Shown here: positions 49,283 to 60,855 of the stretch, in pieces
Layout: each line of letters starts with the position of its first letter
Numbering within the stretch: the stretch's first letter is position 1
NCBI GenBank assembly: GCA_928212115.1
Contig: CAKMRJ010005523.1
Location: forward strand, 250,663,152 to 250,727,151
Length of the DNA: 64,000 bases
Source: Lactuca virosa
Taxonomy: Eukaryota; Streptophyta; Magnoliopsida; Asterales; Asteraceae
Direction: 5' to 3'
Made by a program: the position numbers and the translations under genes
Notes under the pieces: generated by a model
The model's input: only the letters and a program-made list of their open reading frames with translations
Database searches by the model: none
What the model was told of the DNA's origin: nothing

Positions 49283-49708
49283 TCATCTCTAATAAATGAA
49301 GGTTTTTTTTGCTCTTTTGTCACATTCTCATTCAATTTGACAAATGTCATTTTGTGATTATTTTGAATTAATTTTTTTCCACATTACATTTTATAAGTTT
49401 TTCTATTTTATCAAATTTTACATAATATTTTAATGTAATAATTGTAATAAATGTAGTAATAAATTGATATCAATTTTATTAATGAATTTACCTTTTAATT
49501 TCAAAATTCTCAAAATTAAAGCCCGTTAGTTTCTTTTATTTATTTAAATTGTTTGTTTAAATTTAAAAGATAAAAAAAACATTTTCATTATAATAATTCA
49601 TTATTTTTCTTATTTTCTTATAAATTCAAAGTTCTTAAATATTTTGACATTTATATTTAACTTTTTTTTAAAATTAATTCATGTAATACATGAGTCTCTG
49701 GTGACTAA
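49283..49708 (+). mobile_element. Non-autonomous Helitron, copy 2
   Basis: Diverged full-length copy of 31897-32329: starts TCATCTCTAATAAAT, ends CTAA before T, with a catgtaatacatg hairpin upstream. Confidence 0.7.
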
Positions 49709-49976
49709 TATCTAAAGCTGAACTCTCACTCACAGAAAATTAACCAAAATAGGTGGAGTATTTTTAACAAAATAGCAAATAAATAAATAAATAACCATGT
49801 ATTTCGCAATAGGCCGGTTGCAAAACCATTTTATGCTAGGAAGTGGCCTTTAAAGTTTAAATAGTCCTTACCACAAAGAAACATAAAAGAATTTTTTTTT
49901 AATGAAAATCATATATTGCGTGATATATTATAATTTCACAAATAATCACAATAAATGACATGTCTTCTAGCATTAT

Positions 49977-50192
49977 GCGCGTTTTCGGCAAAACTAGCGG
50001 GTAGCTTGTAGCTTGTAGCGTTTTGTTAAACGCTACATGAAGTAGCTTTTGGATTTGGAACGTTTTGTTTAAACTAAACGTTAGAAGCTTGTAGTGCCAA
50101 ACAAAGCTTTCTGTTCAAAACGGAGCGTTTTGTCAAATGCTAGAAGCTAGAAGCTCTCAAACGCTTCTAAACGCTCCATGCCGAACACGCCC
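49977..50192. mobile_element. MITE with GCGYGTTYTCGGC-type ends
   Basis: Left end gcgcgttttcggca and right end tgccgaacacgccc are imperfect inverted repeats. Interior rich in gtagcttgtagcg / cgctacatgaagtagc words, self-complementary overall. Confidence 0.65.
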
Positions 50193-51729
50193 TATATAAA
50201 TTTTGTCAATTTCTTTTAAATATTTTTGTGGTGAAGACCATTCAAAAAATAATTTCCTTATATAAAGTGGTTTTGCAATGAATCCATTGTGAAAAGAATA
50301 AGTGTTTGTTTATTAAAATACTATGTTACAGATCCGTGTATTACACGGATTGACAACTTAGAAAATCAAATTATATTGGTAAAACATAAGAAAAAAAATA
50401 TAATAATACAATACACAAATATGTCGAAAAATAAAAATGTGAAAGATTATGATAGTACAATGGTGAAAATATATGAAATATTACTTTTACAATCTTTATT
50501 TATTTGTATGTGAAAATGAGAGTCTAGCACATCAAAGTTTTGACAATTGTCTAATTTGATCACTAAAGTTTTTTATTTTTTTATTTATTTATTTTTTTTA
50601 TTGTTTTTTTTTGTACATTAGACCACTAAACTTCATTTTTACTTTCTAATTACACCATTTTCACAAAATTAGACGGTTTCACCGGTTTGCTTAGGTGGCT
50701 TTTTTTGAATATTTTAAAATTTAAAAAATCAAATATTTCGATGTGTCATTAATTATCATTTTGTCTTTATTCTTTTGGAATCACAACCACCACCATTCAT
50801 CTTCCTCTAACCGACCTCCCACCACCACCACCACCATCACCCTTCACCACCACCAACAAAATCTAGATTGATGTTGCAGGACATGAAATAGAGAACAATC
50901 ACACACAACACAAAGAAAGTAATCAGATGGAGATCGACATGACAGGTTCACCAAATGGAGTTCATGGAATCCATTGTGCTCTACAACCCACACCACCTAA
51001 TCTCAACCCTTCCTCTAGTAATGACCTCGTCTAACACTTCCTCAAAATCGGCAATCATAACCGGAAACTAGAAATAAACACCCACCCAAAAATCCGTCTC
51101 CAGGTCAGATGAAACAAACCTGTAACATCGGTCTCCAGTCAGTAGTTCCAGAAATCGCAAATCATAAACCAATCGTTAATATGGGTTCTTGAACGAGAAC
51201 ACAAATCGGATACCAAATTCTTTACTTAATCTGCAAAATAAAAATCAAAGCATTCAACGATTCATATTGTAAAATGAAGCTTGATTCTTATTTTTTCCTT
51301 TAGAGGTCAAAGAATACAGATGGAAAAAATGAATACTATCCAAATCAAAGAAACCTAGATGCAAAAAACAAAGTATGTGCAACATATATGGAAGAAAACG
51401 AATTCGCGGATGCAAAAATCGGAATCAAAATCGGAACAAAACGAATCCCCAGATGCAAATCAAAATCATAACAAAACCCAAAATTTAAAATCGGGAAATC
51501 GTTAAAAAGTCCAAATCAAGAACAAAATCCATTATCTAATCTAAAATCATAATAAAAAACAAAACTTGATATACCTGTTTGTGAGGCCGAAGAACTTGAA
51601 GTTTGGAAGGAGTTAACAGAGAGGGACGATAGAGAACGACTGGAACACCTTTTCAGCAAAAATTTTACACAAGTTGAAGCTTCAATCAATGACATGCCAC
51701 GTAGGAGCTCGGTCGGTGGCAGACGTATC
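50193..51729. other. Intergenic, no supported gene
   Basis: Contains a ccgtgtattacacgg hairpin at 50335-50349, resembling a Helitron end without clear CTRR, an ACC-rich stretch (50785-50860), and AT-rich DNA. Frames at 51516-51737 show no known motif. Confidence 0.4.
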
Positions 51730-51910
51730 AAAATCATGTGTCAAAATATCAGAGTGAAAACATCCAAGGCTGAACAAATGGTGTGTGCACTGCAATCATC
51801 CCGAGCTCCTCCTTTGAAACCGAAGTACCTGAAACCAAAACTGAAAACTATAAGCACGAAGCTTAGTGAGTCTCCCCAAGCTACCACATACTACACACAA
51901 AATCACATAC

Positions 51911-52084
51911 TGGGCCTAGCCCACTGCATCGGGCCCCGCCCGACATCGGACCGAAGTCTGGCAAAACTTGGGCCTTGCCCACCGCATCGGGCCCCGCCCG
52001 GCATCAGACCGAAGTCCGACATAACTTGGGCCTAGCCCACTGCATCGGTCCCCGCCCGGCATCGGACCAAAGTCCAATATATAT
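51911..52084. repeat. 58-bp tandem repeat x3, then looser copies to about 52345
   Basis: tgggcctagcccactgcatc starts units at 51911, 51969 and 52027; each contains a gcatcggaccgaagtcc block, which recurs at about 52144, 52214 and 52302 in shorter units. Confidence 0.88.
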
Positions 52085-54536
52085 AGCATATCAACAAGCA
52101 TAACATAATCACATAAAAGCTAAACATCCCCCGGGCTTGCCCCGGCATCGGACCGAAGTCCGGAACACATAACACATAACATATAAGCTAAACATTCCTC
52201 GGGCTCGCCCCGACATTGGACCGAAGTCCGGAACACATAGACAAACACATGCAAGAATCACAAAGACATCAAGCATACTAACATTCCTCGGGCTTGCCCC
52301 GGCATCGGACCGAAGTCCGAAAACATACCATCTACATCGGGCTAACCCCGACATATACTATCACACATAAACGGGCCGACGTTGGTGCCTTAGACTCGTT
52401 CCTATAGGAGAAGACTCACCTCACACTGCTGAAGTCCCGCTGACAAAACCCTAGCTGCTGGATGACAAATTCCTGAATCTATCAACATCAAAATAATATC
52501 CATTTAATAATTGGGTCCCCAACACATATCCATAAGTCCATGCTTGGGGTAAAAGACTACTTTATCCCTAACTTAGCTTTACTCAAGCTCAAGGCCCAAT
52601 CCAAAGGCCCAAAAGTCCAATAATGAACCAAGGCCCAACTATGGCCCAATTTTCCAAATTGGGCCCAAACCTCTACATGGTATTGCCTTAAGGCCCAACC
52701 ATTTAGTCCAGTCCAAACATTTGGCATTCTAATGGCCCAATATCATATAACCATCAAGGCCCAAACTATGGCCTAATTTTCCAAATTGGGCACAAACCCT
52801 CATATGGGCCTTACCCTAAAGCCCATCTAAATATTCTAGTCCATATGATCATTCTTGGATGGCCCATTATTGGCCTATTTACTAAAACCCAATAGAAAAT
52901 CCCAATTCAAGGCCCAAGTGAAATTAGGGTTTCACATAAAATGACAACTAGGGTTAAGTGTTTCTCACTTAACCCATTACGTACTTAATCCATTAAGTCC
53001 ATCACACTACTAGATAAATCATATGGTGTGATTGGGTGTAATTCACAATTTCATTCCAATGGCCCAAATGTGGGTCCCAATAAGTCCAAGGCCCATATAT
53101 CCAAAATTAGGGTTTTCTAAACCCTAATTAGGGTTTCCCACCCAATCATAGCCCAATAGGCCCAAAACTAAATCCTTAAGCCCATTAGGGTTTCCTTAGG
53201 TTAATTAGGGTTTTGCTAGTCGGGCACCACCCACTACCACATCGGGTAGTGGTGGTCAACGGCGGCCCACGGCGACGGCCACCACCTTACGGTGGTGGTT
53301 TTGAGTTTCTTTTCATTATTCTTTTGCTATTTACAATTACAATGCTTTAATCCAAAAATAAACACACACACACACACACAGCCACCCTAGTGGTGGCCAG
53401 CGGTGGTACATGGCGGCAGCCACCACCTCACGGTGGTGGCGGTGGCTTTCTTGGTTTTCTGGCTAGACAAAACACACATACAACACAATACGCCAACACA
53501 CACCTAAACACATAGCAACACACGCACACATCCACCTTCCACGGTGGTTGGTTGCGACAGGAAGGTGGCAGCAGACGGCGGGCACCATGGTTGGTGGCCA
53601 TAGTGGTTCCTTTTCCTCGATTTCCGCCCAACAACACTCGCATACGACAACTCGGGCTCAATCAGCAACATATATCCATACCCGACGCAAGACCACCGCT
53701 CCAATCCATCGGCTAGGCAGCAGGTGGCGCTGGAACGATTTGAGGTGGCGACCAAAAGCCATTGCCGGTAACACCAATGATCCTGACGTCAAACTCGTAG
53801 GGAGGAACGAAGAAATGAGGTGATGTTGGCATATCGAGAGCTTCCTGATCGCTCCTGGCCCGCGCCACGACATCCTCCACTTCAATCTTCGGTTTTTCAT
53901 CGGCTCCTCCGATTGCACACAACGTCATCGGCAGCAGGGGTTGTTGGGTGGCGTCCGCCGATGAGGTTGCAAGTGGAGGAATGACAGTCGGACCCGAGAC
54001 CGGCGGTGGCGGCTGGAGAGGGTTCGCATGGTGTGGCGGCTGTTGCATCTTAGGGTTAGGGTTTGCACTGTTAAATATGGAGGCTGCACACAATTCACCT
54101 GTACCCCTTTCAAACTTCTTCCATATTATTCGAGTTCAGCCCCTCCTCCACCAAAACTTTTCAATTAAACCCAAAACTTACCCTTTAGCCCCTGCCCCCA
54201 TAAAATATTTTCAACTTTAATCCAATAGTTACCATTCAGCCCCTCTCTTCAAGATCTTTTTCAATTTAAATCTAGAAATTACCTTTTTAACCCCAAAATC
54301 TCAATTATGACCTATTTAGCCCTTCCTCTTCTTTTCCTCTCAAATTATATCCAAATTTACCCAATTAGTCTCTCCTCTACGAAATAATTTCAATATAAGT
54401 CCAAAAACTACAAAACGAGCCCAATTGCTTATCCTTTAGTCATACGTTCAAATATTCTTTCCACTACGAATCCCGAAAGCACTCTTTAGACCTCCAAACC
54501 AATTATAATGCCAATTACACACTTTTTCACTAAGCT

Positions 54537-54539
<3 letters not shown>

Positions 54540-54579
<40 letters not shown>
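54540..54579. repeat. (AT)n microsatellite inside the minus LTR
   Basis: About 20 AT units near the LTR right end. Confidence 0.9.
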
Positions 54580-54580
<1 letters not shown>

Positions 54581-54645
54581 AAATAAAATAATACTTGAAA
54601 CACATCTTCAGATTTTAGGATTTGACTTGGAATCAGGGTGTTACA

Positions 54646-55434
54646 ACTGATGCTTCACATATTCGGGAAAGATAACCTGAATTCTCATTCCTTGTGCAAT
54701 CTCAATCGCCACCACAATTAGAATTGGCCCTCCACTTGCTTAAGGTATGAAATTCCTCCTTGTTTCGCACCTGGAATTATTCTCGATAATCCTAACGGTT
54801 CTCCCTCGCTTGGATTTAACCACACCTTGCCAACCTTACTAAAGACAACGAATAATGAACCCCTTTATCGGAATTGATGGATCACCAACCCAACAACCCA
54901 TTTACCGAAGGATTTATGTATTATAATCATCTTCAACCAATACAATTTTTGAAATTCTTTTGACAATTCTAACGTCTGAACAAAACCACACGCCCGACAT
55001 CATTATCCACTTGCTACCGCTCTTTCCCTAACAACGGTAGCATTCAGACCCAAGAGTCCCTTAATAAACAACTGACATTTATACCGAGCGATGAAAGTAC
55101 TTCTAAATTCTGAATTTGTTATCCCAAGAGGGGACAACCAAATTCCATGAGATCTTTCCCTTAAAGCTTCTGATACGAGGACCACCTTCACGTCCTGAGA
55201 ATATCGACCCCGTGGCAACTCTCTTGCACTCGAATCCTCATCAATCCCTTACACCCCACATCTATCTTGAATTCCAATAGTCAAACGAACTTGCATTACA
55301 ACTTCCTCTACCCCATTATTGAACTAACACACTAATCTGACTACTGATCTTCCAAGCAGTACCCCTAATTTTCTTCCACCGAGGGCCACAACAAAATACT
55401 CGAAAATCTAAATCCGGCTCAACAAGATGACTGC
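54646..55434. other. Unclassified stretch between two LTRs
   Basis: No gene. It may be decayed internal DNA of the element at 58606-62633, since it would have joined 58606 before the solo LTR inserted. No pol motif could be recognised. Confidence 0.35.
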
Positions 55435-55439
55435 AACTC

Positions 55440-58400
55440 TGTAACATTCCGTTTAAAAATAAAATAAATAAAATAAAATAAGTAAATAAATAAATAAAGA
55501 TAATAATAATGATAAATAAATAAAAATAAACAAATAAATAATGAACTCTAAAACCCTGATATGTATTTTTATATTTTTATTTTAACCACTAAAGTCGTAT
55601 TAAATTAGCGGGGTGTACACCTGGGGGTGTTAAAAATTATATTTTCTGGACATTGAGGGTTAAATTGTAACATATGGACTTGAATTGAGAGGATTTTTGG
55701 AAGCAGGGGTTATAGAGTAAATAAGGGTTTAATTTGAAAACGATTTGGGAAGGAGGGACTAGAAGTGTCGAATGGAATGAAGTGTGAAGATGGGGACGAG
55801 GACTTAAACCCGTCACCCCTCCTCTTGCCTTTCACTCAACAGAAAACCCTAACCCTAAAGTGTTCCATCCGCCACCCTTATGCCTCCAACCGCCACTACC
55901 TCCGTTGTTGCCGTCGTGAACCACCAAGCCAAGCCGTCGTCATTTCCGCTACTGTTGAATACGAAGAGCCATGAACCGATGTCGTGTTAATCGGGAAGAC
56001 CGGGAGAGCGAGGATCGTGGGAGATGCAACCGTTGTTGCCGCTGACGACACCGTATCAGTCGAAGACCGGAGGAGCTAGTCGTATTCGTCGATGTTGTTG
56101 TTCCGTTGCCGCCGCCTTCTCCCTTGTTGTAGCTTGGACCACCGGTGCTCTTGTCACCGGCGAAGACGAGGACGACACTGCAACCGCCACTTTTCCTTCC
56201 TGTTTTCTTTTCTACGCCATTTCAGCTCCGATCGACGTCCGTCGCCGCCCATGCAGCCGTCAACGACGTCATTTTCGACGACCACTACTCGGTTCGCTGC
56301 TCCGGTCGTTTTTGCCACCGTTAGGGCTCCGGTTATGGGTAGTTGTGTCAGTTTAACTGTAGGTCTCGCATGTGTATGTGCTTTGCAGAACTTGTTAATA
56401 TTGTATGGGTGTATGGGTGTTTTGAGTCGCCGGAAAACGTGAAGAACCGCCTTGGCAACCAACCATGGTGGCTGCCACCTCCTGCTGCCGCCGACCACCA
56501 TTTTTGGTGGTTGTGTTGGGTCTTTTCTTTTTCTTTTGGTGCTAGTGTGTGTGCGTGTGTTGTAATACATTGTATGTGTGTTGGATTGTTGGATCTATTA
56601 CTCAAACTGTCGCCATGTGCGGGTGGCTGCCGCCTCCTGCCGCCATGGACCGTCGTCGACTACCACTGCCCGAGGTGGCAGTGGGTGGTGCCCAATTTAT
56701 TAATTATATATTTATTTAATTAGATAATCATTTAACTTTAGGGGTTGGAAACCCTAATTAGGGTTTAGAAAACCCTAATTAGGGTTTAGAAAACCCTAAT
56801 TTTAGAGTTGGTCGGGACCCGCGTTAAAACTATTAATTGAACCTAAAATAATAACTTAATAATTCCCTACAATTAACTCGATGCAATATTGGACTTAATG
56901 GATTAAGTCCTTAATGGGTTAAGTGAGGAACACTAACCCTAGTTATCATTTTATGTAAAAACCCTAGAATCGAGGAGCTTTATTTTGGGCAATAATCGGG
57001 CGCGTATTTGGGCTGTTGACCAGATTATTATTTCACCCGAAAACGACTAAGTCAAACCTTAATCAATCATACCCTTAAATGATTAAGTCCTTAATGGGTT
57101 AAGTGTTCTTACTTAACCCTAATCGTCATTTCATGAGAAACCCTAATCGTCATTTCATGTGAAACCCTAATCGTAATTTCATGTGAAACCATAATCGTCA
57201 TTTCATGTGAGGTGGTCACTGTTGCAGGTGATTATGACCTATGATCCGGTATTGACTCAAGTATCTTCCTGTAGGTGTTTGGAAGTGAGTTGAAGCTGGT
57301 AGAACCCTTCATTGCTACAGCGGTTTCTGCGCGCACATCGAGGTGAGTTTCGCCTCACTGTACCCATGGGTCGAAGCCTCCAATGCCGGTCCACTAGTAT
57401 TGATTATCTTCTAGTAGAGGGATGCTCTAGGGACTGTATATAGTCATGTAGGATAGACTGAGGACTCTTGATATAAGCTCTCTTACCTGTTCCTTGTTTG
57501 GTTGTGGTTTTTGAGTAGGATCACCTGTCTGGGTGACTATCTCACCTCTGAGTATATACGGTTATGCATTCCTTAGATTATTGATATTGAGTATGTTGTT
57601 ATGCTGTAGTGATCTATTAGATCTATGTTCTGGTATTGAGTATGATTTTATGTTGTAGTGATCTGCTAGATCTGTGTTCTGGTATTGAGTATGCTAATAT
57701 GTTGTAGTGATCAGTTAGATCTGTCTCCTGGTATGGAGTTTGTTGCTTTGTGGTAGTAACCTGTAGAACTGTATGTTATCTATGCTTGCTGGTTATCATC
57801 TATGGAGTACTCTTAGGGACTGTCAGTGGTTACGTAGGATAGCCTGAGAACTCTTGGTCTAGGCTCTCTTACTTGTTCCTTGTTTGGTTGTGGCTCTAGA
57901 GTAGGACTATCTGTTAGGGTGGCTATCTCACCTCTGGTTAATTATGGTTACATATTCCATGGGGTTAGCTGGTAGCGGGACTGTATGTGGTGAGAGGATT
58001 AGTAGGCAGTAGTGAGTAGTATGATTGTTGTTGCCTGTATTATGTGCCTACTTGATCATGATTGTTTATATGTCGACATATTGTGTTTGGTTGGGTTGAG
58101 GCGGTTCTGCTTTGTGCTGAAGGCCAACAGACCCAGGGTGGACCGGATAGACTGCAGACCCATTAGGGCATATCAGTTAGGCCGAAGGCCCAGAGAACGG
58201 TCCAGACAGGCTGAAGGCCTGGGTGGGCGGACCAGACATGCTGAAGGTTCTGAGGGTGGGCCAGATAGACTGCAGGCCCGGTGAGGGCAATCCAGTCATA
58301 CTGTAGACTCTATATGCATGTTGTTTGTTTGTTGGTATATGTTATCTATTGTGTGGTGGTATTTTGGGGGAAACTCACTAAGCTTTATGCTTACAGTTTT

Positions 58401-58600
58401 AGTTTATTGTTTCAGGTGCTTCTGATGATTTTGGCAAGGCGAAGGCGTGACCGTACACATCCTTGGTTTTACAACAGATTGGATCTTGGGAAACTCTGAT
58501 TTTCAATTAATTTTTGAGAACACTATTTTTGTAAACATTTTATTAGTAAAAGGATCGTTTTGAAAAGTTTAAAATTTGTTGAAATTTTCGGGTCGTTTCA
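55440..58600 (+). mobile_element. Solo LTR (3161 bp) with perfect target duplication
   Basis: Starts tgtaacattccg and ends gggtcgtttca (TG...CA). The flanking 5 bp are aactc on both sides (55435-55439 and 58601-58605). No primer site, internal region or second LTR is present, so it arose by recombination between two LTRs. It holds two copies of the 20-nt motif (57488-57507 and 57874-57893) in sense orientation, and a degenerate repeat of gctgaaggcc / agactgcagg words at about 58110-58310. Frames at 55765-56723 are GC-rich leader sequence without known motifs. Confidence 0.88.
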
Positions 58601-58767
58601 AACTCATAACTCCCAGCATGCAAAATGGCATATAACGACACTTGACACTACTAACCAGGAAATTATAGAGAAACTAAACCGATGATAATGTATTACACAT
58701 ACAAACACATGATTTAAAAGCACATAAATACAAACAATAAGGCACGAGGAGAACAACAGATAACATA

Positions 58768-59933
58768 CCTGCGATAACATCTACTGGAACTTTGGCTTCC
58801 CCTGCCTGGAGCTGCAATGCTCGGATCCTCACTGTTGGTGCCTCTCTCCTGACCTTACAACCATCAGTAATCCTCAAAGTAATTAGAGCAGGTGCATTCA
58901 CTGCTCCACCCATCAACCTCAGACAATCGACATTCTTATGGCCCGCCTGGTTGTAGTGAAAACACATCGAAGTCGAGCCTTGAGGACAATCCCTACTGAA
59001 ATGATGAGTCTGACCACAACTGAAATAACCCCTACCCCTCTCACGAAAGTTACCCTTGTGGGTCCTCCCACACTTGGCACAACGGTCGCGACCCTGATGG
59101 CCTCCCAATCATAAATCCTGAGTCTCAGGCCTCTTCACCTGGCCTACTGTGGTCTAAATCTGCTCTGGCTTCCTCTTTCCAAGGTGCTCCAAATCAATCT
59201 CCCGCTCTTGGTCTCTAGCTATCTTGTCCTCCAAAGTCCGACAAGTTGTAAACTAACGAACTCTTTAATGTCATCTCGCAACATATCATGGTATCGAGTC
59301 TTCTTTATCTCCTCGTTTGCGGCATACTGTGGAACCAAAAGAGCCCTCTCCCTAAACTTGGCGGTGATCTCCGCGACAGTCTCAGTCGTCTGGCGAAGGT
59401 CCTGAAACTCCCTCGCCAACTACTGCACCTCGATAGTTGGTGTAAACTCCGCCCTAAATCGAGTCACAAAATCATCCAAAGTCATCGTCTCCATGGCCTC
59501 GCCTCTCACAGTGAAATCCACATCCTCCTATCAGTCACGAGCTCTGTCTTTCAGAAGACAGGAAGCAAATATGACCTTCGACCCATCAGGGAAAAAGCTC
59601 GTCTGCAAAGCGTTCACCATATCCGCTAATCACCTCCTACTAGCAATGGGGTCCTTCTCCCCAAAGAACTCGGGAGCTCTACAAGCAAGAAACTCACGGA
59701 AAGAAAGAGTGCGAGCCACCACAATAGCCAAAATCTCACTGCGGAACGTGCCCAGACGCTCATCCATAATCCCCCTTGATCGAACCAAAAATCATAGTAG
59801 TCTGCTCCAAAATATTGCGGGTGATCTCCGACGAGATGAACTCCTACATCTGCTCTTCAATCGGTTCAGCACCTGCACCTGATCCTGAATCAGAACCCGA
59901 ACCTAAACCTCATTTACGTGTGATCATCACCAT
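58768..59933 (-). pseudogene. gag: Gypsy gag and start of protease, with stops
   Basis: The start codon is at 59933 (VMITRK-type N terminus). Recognisable parts are the IEEQM..FISSEITRNILEQT region, a gag core with MTLDDFVTRFRAEF and LAREFQDLRQTTETVAEITA, and a zinc-binding tail (CAKCGRTHKGNF, CFHYNQAGHKNVDC, with FSCGQTHHFSRDC between). The second knuckle reads CFHYNQAGH, in which the second cysteine is replaced by Y. It then enters the linker to protease (REAPTVRIRALQLQAGEAKV) and breaks at about 58768 after VDVIAG, before the protease active site. Several in-frame stops (TGA and TAG near the start, others later) make it a pseudogene. Confidence 0.82.
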
Positions 59934-60840
59934 TCTAAAAAGAAATCATACAAATGATCAGAACATACCCAAAGAATCCTCATCCTATAGGCTTTTTAGA
60001 TTCTCCGTCACCCTTATCGATTTGAGTATGGATCCTATGCTTTAAGTAGTACGAGCCTAATACTACCTTCCACACCTATCCATACTTTCCTCAAGAATTA
60101 TCCTGAATCCTCCAAGTCACCTTCTCAAACTGGTACTCCAAGTACTCGCTAAACAGCATATCCATACCCACTAGGACACTTCCTAGGCTCTCCTAGGTCT
60201 CTCACCCCTACCCTGCCATCAACTGCTGAAGATCCCTTATTAATGTCAGCTAGCTATTTCATGAATACAATTTCATGCAAAAAAACTTAGATAATCCTTC
60301 GACTAACAGACTCAACCTTACAACGGTTGGACTCAAACAAGAGTTGCGCAATAGGGTCAAATCAATCACTCTAAGATTATTTAACCTATGCAGCATGAAA
60401 CTTAACATATTCATGAAATAATTAACTCATACCAATACGAGTTCCACAAAGCTCAAAGCAAGCAACATTCGGGCATGGGGAAAATCTAACCAGTGCATCA
60501 CCTAATCAGGTCATTCTATCAAACATCTGAAATCCATACTATCATGTAATTCTAGAAGCTCGAACAATCAGGCATATAAAGGAATCTCTCCTAGCATTCT
60601 ATCATACATTCCTGAGTAGATCCTTAGCCCTATCCAAGCATGCAAGCATTCATATCATATAACATATCAACATGTATGGGTATTCTGGGATTCACTTACT
60701 TGAGCTCGATTGATTGCACGCATCACATCCCTTTTTCTTTATAAAAATCTTTTTAGAATTTGTTTTCTTTCAAAATATTATCAATTCCTTAGTTTGAGTT
60801 CAGTCACACCCGAGAGTATGCCCAAATCCCTCAAACCAAG

Positions 60841-60852
60841 GCTCTGATACCA
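60841..60852 (-). other. Primer binding site (initiator tRNA-Met) of the gypsy element
   Basis: Minus strand TGGTATCAGAGC, three bases from the LTR end at 60856. Confidence 0.9.
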
Positions 60853-60855
60853 ACT

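Larger units (their letters stand above)
51730..54645 (-). mobile_element. Long LTR (truncated), minus orientation, related to the solo LTR at 55440
   Basis: The right end reads cagggtgttaca, i.e. TGTAACACCCTG at the LTR start on the minus strand. The left end lacks a clean terminus; homology with the LTR at 60856 begins only at its internal tatgtcagag block, so about the last 100 bp are missing. It shares the ttaacccattacg / cactaaccctag blocks with 55440-58600 in inverted orientation. Inside are 58-bp tandem repeats and many gggcccaa words. The frames on both strands at 53428-54220 are GC-rich LTR sequence, not genes. Confidence 0.6.

Noticed and set aside
50320..50365. Hairpin ccgtgtattacacgg as a Helitron 3' end
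   Set aside because: No CTRR terminus at the right distance on either strand.
53428..54220. Overlapping frames of up to 126 residues on both strands
   Set aside because: GC-rich LTR sequence with low-complexity Pro/Arg/Ser translations and no splice or domain support.
55765..56723. Frames of 69-138 residues, some Arg-rich or Cys-rich
   Set aside because: All lie inside the solo LTR; composition explains them.
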